From CAMBDR01 sp046597185 (GTDB lineage: Bacteria; Pseudomonadota; Gammaproteobacteria; Burkholderiales; Burkholderiaceae_D), in assembly GCA_046597185.1 (NCBI GenBank), contig JBKJLF010000064.1, positions 1-21,782 on the forward strand: a DNA stretch of 21,782 bases, read 5' to 3'. A model generated the notes under the pieces. That model saw only the letters and a list, made by a program, of their open reading frames with translations, was not told where the DNA came from and searched no databases. Shown here one piece after another: positions 1 to 7,731 of the stretch. The translations under genes and the position numbers were made by a program. The stretch's first letter is position 1. Each line of letters opens with the position of its first letter.

Positions 1-38
1 TGGGGTCGTTCAAGGGCATGCCGCTGAAATTGAATTAA
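1..38 (+). CDS. possible C-terminal tail of an upstream gene
   Basis: The third forward frame is open from the window edge and ends at a TAA at 36-38, reading GSFKGMPLKLN. The residue mix looks like a genuine protein C-terminus, and it would be convergent with the regulator gene that follows. Eleven codons are too few to name a family, and another frame is open slightly longer (to a TGA near 58), so this could be chance. Confidence 0.25.
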   Translation, partial: GSFKGMPLKLN

Positions 39-64
39 ACGCAATTAAATTGGATTGACCCGGT

Positions 65-649
65 TTATTGGCTTGAGTTGTTCATGCCTAATAATTTATG
101 CACTAATTCCGATGAGGTCGCCGCATTGAATTTGCGCATCAGCCGGGCGCGGTGCATTTCGACCGTGCGGGGACTCAAATTGGTGTGGCGCGCAATCACC
201 TTGCTGGTTTGGCCTGCCACCAGCAAGGCGGCAATTTCACGCTCGCGCGGCGTCAGGTGGGCGCTCACCGGGCGCTTGGCGCTAACATCTTCAAATGTCC
301 AAATGCCGGCCGCATGTGCCTGATTGGGCACCAGGGCGCGCCCGACCACATGGCACCAAAACAATTCACCATTGGCGCGCTTCATGATGCGCTCGTCGGA
401 ATATTGCCCGGTTGCGTTAATAATTGGCTCAATACGCGCCCCGGTGCGCTCAAATTCATCGGAGCTGGGGTAGAGAATTTCCAGTGATTGGCCATTCAAG
501 GCCGCTACCGGGTAGCCAAACATGGCTGCCAAAGCCTCATTGCCGCGCACAATCATGCGTTGTTGCGAAATACACAGTCCCACCGGCGCGAGCAGGAAAA
601 TGGTTTCGAAATCGATAGAAGATGTTGCATTCATGTTGCAAGGCAGCAT
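65..649 (-). CDS. PAS domain LuxR-family transcriptional regulator
   Basis: A 194-residue predicted cytoplasmic DNA-binding regulator. Residues about 15-125 look like a PAS sensor fold (AMFGYPVAALNGQ, then the GELFWCHVVGRAL strand region), able to bind a small ligand or cofactor that cannot be named from sequence. Residues about 131-190 are a clear LuxR/FixJ-type helix-turn-helix: LTPREREIAALLVAGQTSK followed by LSPRTVEMHRARLMRKF. There is no receiver domain, so control is probably by ligand rather than phosphorylation. A second in-frame Met at residue 6 (codon 632-634) is an alternative start; neither has a good Shine-Dalgarno sequence. It is divergent from scoAB across a 170-base spacer containing a symmetric repeat, so control of scoAB is a reasonable inference, not a demonstrated one. 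Confidence 0.85.
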   Translation of the reverse strand: MLPCNMNATSSIDFETIFLLAPVGLCISQQRMIVRGNEALAAMFGYPVAALNGQSLEILYPSSDEFERTGARIEPIINATGQYSDERIMKRANGELFWCHVVGRALVPNQAHAAGIWTFEDVSAKRPVSAHLTPREREIAALLVAGQTSKVIARHTNLSPRTVEMHRARLMRKFNAATSSELVHKLLGMNNSSQ

Positions 650-734
650 AAGCCGGGTTATTTTTGTGATTTTGCGGTATTTTTACGGTATTGTGGATTC
701 TAGTGTAGCAGCTTATGCTTCAGTGCAATGAAAC

Positions 735-774
735 TGACACGGTTTTGACATTATTTTGTCATGTCCGCTGAAAT
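735..774 (+). promoter_or_regulatory. scoAB promoter with phased TGACA half-sites
   Basis: A perfect -35 hexamer TTGACA (745-750) lies 18 bases before TGAAAT (769-774, four of six matches to TATAAT). Three half-sites overlap it: TGACA at 735-739, TGACA at 746-750 and the inverted TGTCA at 757-761. Their starts are exactly 11 bases apart, and the last two form the dyad TGACA-N6-TGTCA over the -35 box. This looks like an operator for a dimeric regulator bound on one helix face. The divergent PAS-LuxR protein is the nearest candidate. Confidence 0.5.
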
Positions 775-819
775 TCTTTGTGTCGTGTTTAGTGTGATTT
801 ACTTCTACGAGGGGATAGT

Positions 820-1515
820 ATGAATAAAGTGTATCCTGATGCAGCCTGTGCATTGGCCGATATCGTTAAAGACGGGCAAACCATGGCCGTCGGTGGTTTT
901 GGTCTGTGCGGTATTCCGGAAGCGCTGATCGTGGCGCTGCGTGATACGGGCGTGAAAGGCTTGACAGTCATTTCCAACAATGCCGGGGTCGATGAATTTG
1001 GCCTGGGCCTGTTGCTCACCACCCATCAAATCAAGAAGATGCATTCTTCTTATGTGGGTGAAAACAAAGAATTCGAGCGCCAATATCTGGCCAAAGAACT
1101 CGAAATCGAATTTACCCCACAAGGCACGCTGGCCGAAAAACTGCGCGCTGGCGGTGCCGGCATTCCCGCCTTTTTCACCCGCACCGGGGTGGGCACCATC
1201 GTCGCCGATGGCAAAGAAATTCGCGAATTCAATGGCGAACAATATGTGATGGAACATTCGCTGGTGGCCGATGTGTCGCTGGTGAAAGCCAAAAAAGCCG
1301 ATAAAGCCGGTAATTTGATTTTCAACAAAACCGCGCGTAACTTTAACCCGGTGGTGGCCATGGCGGGCAAAATTACCGTGGTGGAAGTCGAAGAGTTGGT
1401 GGAAATTGGCGAGCTCGACCCTGATCAAATTCATACTTCCGGCATTTACGTACACCGCATCGTAGTCAATGCGAACCCGGAAAAGCGCATTGAACAGCGC
1501 AAAGTGCGCGCTTAA
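820..1515 (+). CDS. scoA: 3-oxoacid CoA-transferase subunit A
   Basis: Alpha subunit of a class I CoA-transferase that moves CoA from succinyl-CoA (or another acyl-CoA) to acetoacetate, making acetoacetyl-CoA for ketone-body or polyhydroxybutyrate use in the cytoplasm. The 231 residues have the usual family length. The family signature 1 is intact at residues 18-33 (DGQTMAVGGFGLCGIP), and a second conserved block reads PQGTLAEKLRAGGAGIPAFFT. The ATG at 820 has a good ribosome site GAGGGG at 809-814. The B subunit follows after 11 bases, so the two are co-transcribed and probably form the usual heteromer. Related AtoD and PcaI enzymes share these motifs; the ScoA call is favoured by overall resemblance, but the substrate is not proven. 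Confidence 0.9.
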   Translation: MNKVYPDAACALADIVKDGQTMAVGGFGLCGIPEALIVALRDTGVKGLTVISNNAGVDEFGLGLLLTTHQIKKMHSSYVGENKEFERQYLAKELEIEFTPQGTLAEKLRAGGAGIPAFFTRTGVGTIVADGKEIREFNGEQYVMEHSLVADVSLVKAKKADKAGNLIFNKTARNFNPVVAMAGKITVVEVEELVEIGELDPDQIHTSGIYVHRIVVNANPEKRIEQRKVRA

Positions 1516-1526
1516 GGAGAAAAAAC

Positions 1527-2177
1527 ATGGCATGGACTCGTGATGAAATGGCTGCGTTGGCAGCAAAGCAATTACAAGATGGCTTTTATGTGAATTTGGG
1601 TATCGGTTTGCCAACGCTGGTGGCCAATCATGTCCCCGCTGGTATGACGTTATGGTTGCATTCGGAAAATGGTTTGCTCGGCATTGGCCCCCATCCCACC
1701 GAAGCCGAAGTGGACGCCGATGTCATCAACGCTGGCAAGCAAACCGTCACCGCCTTGCCGGGTGCCTCGTATTTTCATTCGGCAGATTCATTTGCCATGA
1801 TACGCGGCGGCAAAATCAATCTGGCGTTTTTGGGTGCGATGCAAGTATCCGAACAGGGCGACCTGGCGAACTGGATGATTCCCGGCAAAATGATCAAAGG
1901 CATGGGTGGTGCCATGGATTTGGTGGCCGGGGTAGGGCGGGTTGTGGTATTGATGGAACATGTGGCCAAGGCCAAAGACGGTTCGATCAGCCATAAAATT
2001 TTGCCCAAATGCGATTTGCCGCTGACCGGCCTGGGCGTGGTTGACCAAATCATTACCGATTTATGCGTTATGGATGTCACACCCAAGGGTTTGAAAGTGC
2101 TGGCCGTGGCACCGGGCGTGACGCGTGCGGAAATTGATGCGGCCACCGGGGTGGCGCTTGATTGGAGCGCGATGTAA
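1527..2177 (+). CDS. scoB: 3-oxoacid CoA-transferase subunit B
   Basis: Beta subunit partner of the preceding gene, 216 residues. It carries the catalytic CoA-transferase signature LHSENGLLG at residues 44-52; Glu47 is the residue that forms the acyl-glutamyl and CoA-thioester intermediate in this family. Other typical blocks are NLGIGLPTLVANH (23-35), GGKINLAFLGAMQVSEQGDLANW, and the PLTGLGVVDQIITDL region near the C-terminus. The ATG at 1527 has the ribosome site AAGGAGA at 1515-1521, which begins at the last base of scoA's stop codon, so the genes are tightly linked. A hairpin at 2210-2242 probably closes the transcript. Confidence 0.92.
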   Translation: MAWTRDEMAALAAKQLQDGFYVNLGIGLPTLVANHVPAGMTLWLHSENGLLGIGPHPTEAEVDADVINAGKQTVTALPGASYFHSADSFAMIRGGKINLAFLGAMQVSEQGDLANWMIPGKMIKGMGGAMDLVAGVGRVVVLMEHVAKAKDGSISHKILPKCDLPLTGLGVVDQIITDLCVMDVTPKGLKVLAVAPGVTRAEIDAATGVALDWSAM

Positions 2178-2209
2178 TCAAGTTTTGTCGGCAGTAAAAT
2201 CATGTTAGA

Positions 2210-2242
2210 GTTGATGCTTGGTGTTTTTCACTGAGTATCAAC
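2210..2242 (+). terminator. 14-bp hairpin between scoB and the molybdoenzyme gene
   Basis: The 33 bases fold into a 14-pair stem (three G-U pairs) closed by a TTTTT loop; the ends are GTTGAT (2210-2215) and ATCAAC (2237-2242). Only three T residues follow, so it is a weak intrinsic terminator at best. It ends 14 bases before the next gene's ATG, so it could also act as an mRNA structure controlling that gene's translation. Confidence 0.5.
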
Positions 2243-2256
2243 TTTGATTGCCTGCC

Positions 2257-4359
2257 ATGACACAGACTACTTTACCAATCAATCCCCGCACTGGATCGAC
2301 TATCGTTCGCACCATGTGCCCGATGAATTGCCATCCAACGCTGTGTGGCATGCTCGCTGAGGTGCAGGATGGGCGCTTGCTGGGGGTTAAGGGTGACCCG
2401 GAAAACCCGGATAGCCAGGGCTTTTTGTGTATTCGCGGCCAGGCATCGCGCGAAATCATCGGCAACCCGGCGCGCCTGCTCTACCCATTGATGCGCGACC
2501 AGCGCTCTGAACCATTCCGGCGCGTCACCTGGGATCAGGCGTTTGAGCGCATCGCCAGCAGCATCGCCAGTTCACCGCCTGAAAAAACCTCGATCTGGCC
2601 CAGCCACGGCACCTACACCACCAATTATGGCACCCGCATCAGTGCGCAAGTGATGGAGCGCTTTGCCAACTTCCATGGTAGCCAGTTTTGGAACCCTTCA
2701 ATGATCTGTTGGGGCCTCGGCGCTTTCGGGCTGGGGCTGACCGGCATGCTGGAAACCAATACCAAAGAAGATATGGGGCAGCATGCGCAACTCATTATTC
2801 TGTGGGCCGCCAACCTTGCCAGCCAACCCAATACCGCACGCCATTTAATGGCCGCCAAGCGGCGCGGCGCACGCGTCATTACCATCGATGTGCGGCATAC
2901 CGAAGCGGCGGCCAAATCGGATGAGGTATTTTTGATTCGCCCCGGCACCGATACCGCACTGGCTTTGGCCTTATTGCATGTTATTTGTACTGAACAATGG
3001 CATGACGCGCAGTTTGTGGCGCAGCACACAATTGGGTTTGAGCAACTGGCGGCGCACCTGAAACCATATACACCCGCCTGGGCCGAGCAGGTCACGGGCC
3101 TTGATGCCGCGCGCATCGTTGCGCTGGCACGACAGTACGCGCAAACCAAACCTGCCATGATTGTTTTAGGCGGCAGTTCCATGCATAAGGGCAATAATGG
3201 CTGGCAGGCCGGGCGTGCCATTGCCTGTTTGCCCGGTTTGACTGGCAATGTCGGGGTGGCAGGTAGTGGATTTGGGCCAAGGCATGGTAGTGCGGCCCAT
3301 GGCAAGGGATTGGCCGACATTACCGATAGCGCCCGCTGTGCGCCCACCACACCCATACCGCGCCAAATGGCCGCGCTGATTTCGGCCTTGCAAGGTGGTG
3401 ATATTCACAACCTGTTGCTGATGGGAGCGAATATCATTTCATCGTTTTCCGACAGCCAGGCATTGGCCGACGGTCTGGCCCAGACCCGGTTGGTGGTGAG
3501 TTACGATTTATTTCTCAACGATAGCGCGCGCCGCTTTGCCGACGTGGTGCTACCCAGCACGGCCTGGTTGGAAGAATTGGGCTGCAAGATGACGCATACC
3601 TATCTGTGTCTGATGGAACCGGCCTTGGCCCCGGCTGGGGAGGTAAAAACGGTCAATCAGGTGATGCAAGGTATTGCAGAGCGGCTCAATCTTGACGGCT
3701 TTTTTCCTTGGGATTCGGATGAAGCGGTGGTGGATGCGGTGTTGGATCATCCCTGCACCGGGCATGCGACGGTGGCATCCCTGCGCAGTCGTGGGGGCAT
3801 TGGTGCATTGAATATTTCACACGTGGCCAACCCGAATCTCCAGTTCGACACGCCATCTGGCAAGATCGAATTTTTCTCGGCCAAGGCGGTAGCACTGGGC
3901 TTGCCAGCTTTGCCCTGTTATGACCCGGCAAAGCATACCGACAGCTGCTATCCCTTGGTGCTGACCCATGGCCGCACCTTGGCGCATTTCCATTCTTTTT
4001 ACAATAATGGTCGCGAATTGCCGACACTGGCGCACCGTGAGCAAGAGCCGCAACTCTGGCTGGCATCAAGCGATGCGGCAGCACGCAAGATTGAAGATGG
4101 CCGCGCAATTCGGGTGTTCAGTTTACGCGGTTCGGTCTTGGCGCGCGCCAAGGTGACGGATCGTATTTTGCCGGGCGTGGTGTGGATCAGAGACGGCTGG
4201 CCGGGTTTTAATGATCTGACCAACTCGGCGGCGGTATTGCCGGATTTGGCGGTGGATGTCTTTGCGTTTGCTGCCGGGCAGGCCAGTTTTGAGGCAAGAG
4301 TGGAGGTGGAGTCGGTCCTGGTTGGGCGAGCGAACGAAGTGGTGAGTGTCTTTTGTTGA
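2257..4359 (+). CDS. molybdopterin-dependent oxidoreductase, DMSO reductase family
   Basis: A 700-residue catalytic subunit predicted to bind a [4Fe-4S] cluster and a bis-pterin molybdenum cofactor. From the ATG at 2257, the cluster cysteines are C21, C25, C30 and C58 (CPMNCHPTLCG, then GFLCIRG), followed by a conserved GQASREIIGNP segment. Cys151 in NPSMICWGLG sits where family members place the Mo ligand. Later blocks typical of the fold are HGTYTTNYG, WAANLASQPN, GGSSMHKGNNG, DVVLPSTAWLEE and a C-terminal pterin-binding domain (LTHGRTLAHFHSFYNNGRELP). No Tat signal is visible, so it is probably cytoplasmic. No electron-transfer or membrane subunit lies beside it. A TTG at 2248 would add three residues; neither start has a clear ribosome site. 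The substrate is unknown. Confidence 0.85.
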   Translation: MTQTTLPINPRTGSTIVRTMCPMNCHPTLCGMLAEVQDGRLLGVKGDPENPDSQGFLCIRGQASREIIGNPARLLYPLMRDQRSEPFRRVTWDQAFERIASSIASSPPEKTSIWPSHGTYTTNYGTRISAQVMERFANFHGSQFWNPSMICWGLGAFGLGLTGMLETNTKEDMGQHAQLIILWAANLASQPNTARHLMAAKRRGARVITIDVRHTEAAAKSDEVFLIRPGTDTALALALLHVICTEQWHDAQFVAQHTIGFEQLAAHLKPYTPAWAEQVTGLDAARIVALARQYAQTKPAMIVLGGSSMHKGNNGWQAGRAIACLPGLTGNVGVAGSGFGPRHGSAAHGKGLADITDSARCAPTTPIPRQMAALISALQGGDIHNLLLMGANIISSFSDSQALADGLAQTRLVVSYDLFLNDSARRFADVVLPSTAWLEELGCKMTHTYLCLMEPALAPAGEVKTVNQVMQGIAERLNLDGFFPWDSDEAVVDAVLDHPCTGHATVASLRSRGGIGALNISHVANPNLQFDTPSGKIEFFSAKAVALGLPALPCYDPAKHTDSCYPLVLTHGRTLAHFHSFYNNGRELPTLAHREQEPQLWLASSDAAARKIEDGRAIRVFSLRGSVLARAKVTDRILPGVVWIRDGWPGFNDLTNSAAVLPDLAVDVFAFAAGQASFEARVEVESVLVGRANEVVSVFC

Positions 4360-4499
4360 GTGTTGTTGTGGTATTGCTCTTGCAAGTTTGGTGCAAGCTT
4401 GCGGCAAGTTTCCTGACAGTTGTATTTCAGAATGTTGCAAGCTTCATGTCCTACAATGCGTTTTAGGATATTCGTTGTTGTGCAGAAAGAGCTTTGCAA

Positions 4500-5333
4500 A
4501 TGAAATTACAATTTGGCGATTATGCGGTACTGGCCTTACATGGCTTACGCAGCACACCACTCGAAATGCAGCCCGTCATCAAGGCACTTGGCGCGCACGG
4601 TTTTCACGTCAATGCGCCGCATTTTGAAGGCTATTCGTTTAGCAAAACCAATCCGGATTGCGGCCCTTGGCGGCACTGGCTGAAACAAGCGTTGGCACAT
4701 TTTGATGCACTGGCCGCGAACCATCGCCAAGTGGCGGTATGTGGCCTGAGCATGGGTGCGACGCTGGCCCTGGCAGTTGCCGCCGAGCGCGGCGCGGCGG
4801 TGGCGGCGCTCGGTTCGCTCTCCACCACCTTATATTATGACGGCTGGAATACGCCCTGGTATCGCTTTTTGCGCCCGCTGGGTTATTACACACCCTTGCG
4901 TCATCGGGTTGTGATTCGTGAAAGCGACCCGTATGGCATCAAGAATCTGCGTTTGCGCGAATGGATTGCGCGACAGGTGGCTGCCGGGCCGATTTCGGCG
5001 ATCGGTTCAACCGCGCTGACCCTGCCTACCTTGCATGAAGCCGAAGGCTTGATGCGCCACATCCGGCAACAATTGCACCGCATTGTTTCTCCTACTTTGT
5101 TGATCCATTCCAGCGAAGATGACGTGGCCAGCTTAAAAAGTCCACAACGGGTGCAGCGTTTGGTGCGAGCATCGGATGTAAGACTGGTACAATTGCACGA
5201 TAGCTATCACATGCTGACACTGGATAATGAACGCGATCAAGTTGCAAAGCTGACGGTTGATTTTTTTGCCGATCAACACATTGCGCAATCGGTTCTGTCC
5301 GAACCCGCGCCCGCACAAACGCGCGCCCTGTGA
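4500..5333 (+). CDS. alpha/beta-fold hydrolase, carboxylesterase/thioesterase type
   Basis: A 277-residue hydrolase lacking a signal peptide. The nucleophile elbow GLSMGATLAL places Ser84 as catalytic; Asp207 or Asp208 (SSEDDVAS) and His237 (DSYHMLTLD) complete the triad. The oxyanion segment LHGLRSTPLEMQ begins at residue 13. The overall layout, including the SYHMLTLD ending, resembles small bacterial carboxylesterases of the Est30 kind. A TTG at 4494 is an alternative start, but ATG 4500 is preferred, with AGAAAGAG just upstream as a weak ribosome site. It is followed after 59 bases by an acyl carrier protein and a ketoacyl synthase, so a role in releasing or editing an ACP-bound acyl chain is a sensible inference. 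An unrelated esterase role cannot be excluded. Confidence 0.8.
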   Translation: MKLQFGDYAVLALHGLRSTPLEMQPVIKALGAHGFHVNAPHFEGYSFSKTNPDCGPWRHWLKQALAHFDALAANHRQVAVCGLSMGATLALAVAAERGAAVAALGSLSTTLYYDGWNTPWYRFLRPLGYYTPLRHRVVIRESDPYGIKNLRLREWIARQVAAGPISAIGSTALTLPTLHEAEGLMRHIRQQLHRIVSPTLLIHSSEDDVASLKSPQRVQRLVRASDVRLVQLHDSYHMLTLDNERDQVAKLTVDFFADQHIAQSVLSEPAPAQTRAL

Positions 5334-5392
5334 TGGTGCGGCCTGGGCAATGCTTCCCTGGCCCTGACTGATTTGAAATTTGGAGAATCCCT

Positions 5393-5653
5393 TTGAGTAC
5401 CCTGGATAATATTGAAGACCGTTTGTTTGAAATGCTACCCAAAGAGTTGACGGTGGCGCGTGAGCAACTCACCCGTGAATCGAAATTGGAGGAAATCGGT
5501 TTTGATTCGCTGGCGGTGATTGAATTTATGTTCCAGGTGGAAGACCAATTTAATATCCGCTTTGGTCAAACTGGTGAACCGCCCAAAACCCTGGGGGAAG
5601 TGTTTGATCAAATTAAAGGTGCCATCGCCAAAGCGGAACAGGAAAAGACATGA
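5393..5653 (+). CDS. acyl carrier protein
   Basis: An 86-residue, acidic, helical carrier protein. The phosphopantetheine attachment site is GFDSLAVIEF, with Ser39 expected to carry the 4'-phosphopantetheine arm. The start is TTG at 5393, supported by GGAG at 5382-5385 with seven bases between. It differs from the essential fatty-acid AcpP, whose conserved motif is ADSLDTVEL, so it is a dedicated second ACP. The next gene starts inside its stop codon (ATGA at 5650-5653), which implies translational coupling and a defined ratio with the synthase. Confidence 0.9.
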   Translation: MSTLDNIEDRLFEMLPKELTVAREQLTRESKLEEIGFDSLAVIEFMFQVEDQFNIRFGQTGEPPKTLGEVFDQIKGAIAKAEQEKT

Positions 5654-5685
5654 GTTCGGGCATGAGTTCGGACATGAATTCGGGT
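5650..5685 (+). repeat. 12-bp tandem repeat, three copies, at the synthase start
   Basis: ATGAGTTCGGGC (5650-5661), ATGAGTTCGGAC (5662-5673) and ATGAATTCGGGT (5674-5685) are consecutive near-identical units. Each begins with an in-frame ATG, encoding MSSG, MSSD and MNSG. Any of the three ATGs could act as the start. Confidence 0.9.
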
Positions 5686-7011
5686 GAGAGTGCGGCTTTA
5701 CATCCGGATGGCAATCCGGGGCGCAGCGACAGGCGTCGCGTTGTTATTACAGGTATTGGTATCGTGGCCCCGGCAGGCAATTGGCCGGGCACCCTGTTTG
5801 ATAACGTCGCCGCAGGAAAATCCGCCATTCGTGCGCTGCCACCGATGGCGCGCCCCAATCCCGTTACCTTGGCCGCTTTTATCGATACCCCGATTGACGA
5901 TCAATCACGCGGCAATCCACCCGACCGCGTCACCCAATTGGCCTTGGCTGCCGGGCGCTATGCACTCGAAATGGCAGGCTTAAAAGACCAGCCCGAATTA
6001 TTGGCAGAAACCGGCCTCTCCATCGGCACCGGCAGCGGCAGCAATGCCACGTTGGATGCCGCTTTTCACCGCCTGTACGTGGAAAACAAAGATCGTTTGG
6101 CCCCCATGACCTTGCCACGCGGCATGAATAATGCGGCGGCCTCGGAAATGTCGATCCGGTTTGGCCTGAAAGGCCCCAACAACACCTATTCGGTCGCGTG
6201 CGCTTCGGCCAGCAGCGCCATTGGCGAAGCGATGCGGGCGATTCGGCATGGCTATGCCGAGCGAATTTTAGCCGGTGGCAGTGAAGCCTTACTCACTTTT
6301 GGCGTGTTACATGCCTGGCACGCCTTGCGCGCTTTGGCCGAACCGGATGACGATATCAGCGCTTCCTGTCGCCCTTTTTCCAGTGACCGTAATGGTTTGG
6401 TGCTGGGGGAGGGCGCAGGTTTTTTAATGTTGGAAAGTTTGGAATCGGCAAACGCGCGCGGGGCCACTATTTTGGCCGAATTAACCGGCTATGGTTGTAC
6501 CTGTGATGCCAACCATTTAACCCATCCCGATACCATCGGTCAGGTCAAGGCAATCCGCCAGGCTTTGGCCGACGCAGGCTTGGAAGCCGCACAAATCGAT
6601 TATATCAACGCCCATGGCACGGCCACCACAGCGGGCGATGCGGTGGAAGCCGAATCGATTAACACCGTCTTTGGCGTGCCAGATGGGTCAGGTGGGTCAG
6701 GTGGGTCAGGTGGGTCAGGTGGACAAGGTGGGCATCGTGCGCTGGTGCCAGTGAGTTCCACCAAAGCGGTACACGGCCATTTGATGGGCGCGGGTGGTGC
6801 GGTGGAATTGGGTTTGGCGGTATTGGCGATGTTGCATGACACCATCCCGCCGACCGCGAATTGCCGCAAACCGGACGCCACGCTGGGCATTGATATGGTG
6901 CCCGAAGGCGCGCGCAAACAGAGGCTCAATCATGTGATGTCCAATTCCTTTGCCTTTGGCGGCAGCAATGCTGTGTTGGTGGCCAGTCGCTATCAGGCCG
7001 GGTCAGCTTAG
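5650..7011 (+). CDS. beta-ketoacyl-ACP synthase, FabF-like
   Basis: A 453-residue condensing enzyme of the KAS I/II (thiolase) fold that would elongate an acyl-ACP with malonyl-ACP. The catalytic triad is intact: Cys184 (SVACASASS), His322 (NAHGTATTAGD) and His375 (STKAVHGHLMGAGG, with Lys372), followed by the NSFAFGGSNAV loop. It is about 40 residues longer than typical FabF. The excess is an N-terminal tail with three MSSG-like repeats before the conserved RRRVVITGIG, and a Gly-Ser insertion of about 15 residues (346-360) just before the second active-site His. Translation is coupled to the ACP gene through ATGA. No ketoreductase, dehydratase or chain-length factor is nearby, so it either borrows housekeeping enzymes or makes a short ketoacyl product. 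Confidence 0.9.
   Translation: MSSGMSSDMNSGESAALHPDGNPGRSDRRRVVITGIGIVAPAGNWPGTLFDNVAAGKSAIRALPPMARPNPVTLAAFIDTPIDDQSRGNPPDRVTQLALAAGRYALEMAGLKDQPELLAETGLSIGTGSGSNATLDAAFHRLYVENKDRLAPMTLPRGMNNAAASEMSIRFGLKGPNNTYSVACASASSAIGEAMRAIRHGYAERILAGGSEALLTFGVLHAWHALRALAEPDDDISASCRPFSSDRNGLVLGEGAGFLMLESLESANARGATILAELTGYGCTCDANHLTHPDTIGQVKAIRQALADAGLEAAQIDYINAHGTATTAGDAVEAESINTVFGVPDGSGGSGGSGGSGGQGGHRALVPVSSTKAVHGHLMGAGGAVELGLAVLAMLHDTIPPTANCRKPDATLGIDMVPEGARKQRLNHVMSNSFAFGGSNAVLVASRYQAGSA
6685..6729 (+). repeat. 9-bp tandem repeat encoding a Gly-Ser-Gly insert
   Basis: Four perfect copies of GGGTCAGGT run from 6685 to 6720, followed by a degenerate copy GGACAAGGT at 6721-6729. They encode GSG-GSG-GSG-GSG-GQG inside the ketoacyl synthase. 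Unit length is a multiple of three, so copy-number change would keep the frame. Confidence 0.95.
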
Positions 7012-7027
7012 GCAGTTTATTAGGGCG

Positions 7028-7051
7028 GCTTATTCAGGTGCTTATTCAGGT
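7028..7051 (+). repeat. 12-bp perfect tandem duplication before the response regulator
   Basis: GCTTATTCAGGT occurs twice without a gap (7028-7039 and 7040-7051). The second copy supplies the CAGG that is the best available ribosome site for the ATG at 7060. Confidence 0.9.
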
Positions 7052-7059
7052 AGATTATC

Positions 7060-7731
7060 ATGCGTGTACTGGTCGTTGAAGATGATGCTTTGCTCACCGA
7101 TGGTATTGTCCAACTCTTGCGCGGCGTCGGTTATAACGTCGATGCGGTGGGCAGTGCAGAATTGGCCGATGCCGCGCTCAAACAAGAATTATTCGATTTA
7201 ATCGTGCTCGATGTGGGCTTGCCCGGTATGGATGGCTTTGAATTTTTGCGCCGCTTGCGCAGCCGTAAAGACCCGACCCACGTGCTGGTGCTGACCGCGC
7301 GCGATGCCTTGAACGAGCGGGTGCGTGGCCTCAATATCGGGGCCGACGATTACATGACCAAACCCTTTGCTTCGGAAGAATTGTTGGCGCGCAGCGCTGC
7401 CATTGCGCGGCGCGTGCATGGCCACCTGGGTACGCAACAGGAGCATGGCCCCTTGCTGATCGATAAAGCCGCGCATCGGGCCTGGCTGGATGGCGAATTA
7501 CTCGATTTGCCGCTGCGTGAATGGGCCATCTTGCAGTATTTGCTGGCCAATGTGGAGCGGGTGGTGAGTAAAGAGCGCATCGTCAATGCGGTGTGCACCT
7601 GGGATCAGGAAATGAGTGAAAACGCGGTCGAAGTGTATATCTCACGCTTGCGCGCCAAACTGGAGCCGGGCGGTATCCGCATTCGCACCGTGCGCGGTTT
7701 GGGTTATATGCTGGAAGCCGGACGCAAATGA
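7060..7731 (+). CDS. OmpR-family response regulator
   Basis: A 223-residue two-component response regulator. The receiver domain (1-115) has the acidic pocket E7-D8-D9, phosphoacceptor Asp51 (LIVLDVGLPGMDG), Thr at VLTARDA and Lys at YMTKPF. The C-terminal winged-helix domain (about 128-220) ends with the usual IRTVRGLGYML. It most resembles the QseB/PmrA/TctD group. It starts 48 bases after the ketoacyl synthase and overlaps the kinase gene by an ATGA (7728-7731), so the two signalling genes are coupled and probably belong to the same transcript as the acyl module. Target genes are not visible from sequence; the operon itself is the obvious first candidate. Confidence 0.92.
   Translation: MRVLVVEDDALLTDGIVQLLRGVGYNVDAVGSAELADAALKQELFDLIVLDVGLPGMDGFEFLRRLRSRKDPTHVLVLTARDALNERVRGLNIGADDYMTKPFASEELLARSAAIARRVHGHLGTQQEHGPLLIDKAAHRAWLDGELLDLPLREWAILQYLLANVERVVSKERIVNAVCTWDQEMSENAVEVYISRLRAKLEPGGIRIRTVRGLGYMLEAGRK

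Noticed and set aside
805..1614. 269-codon open frame on the minus strand
   Set aside because: It is antisense to scoA, has no family features and mirrors codon bias of the real gene, whose motifs and ribosome site are convincing.
2625..3356. 243-codon minus-strand frame inside the molybdoenzyme gene
   Set aside because: Unusual Cys/Ala/Ser/Pro-rich composition typical of an antisense shadow; the plus-strand protein is conserved throughout.
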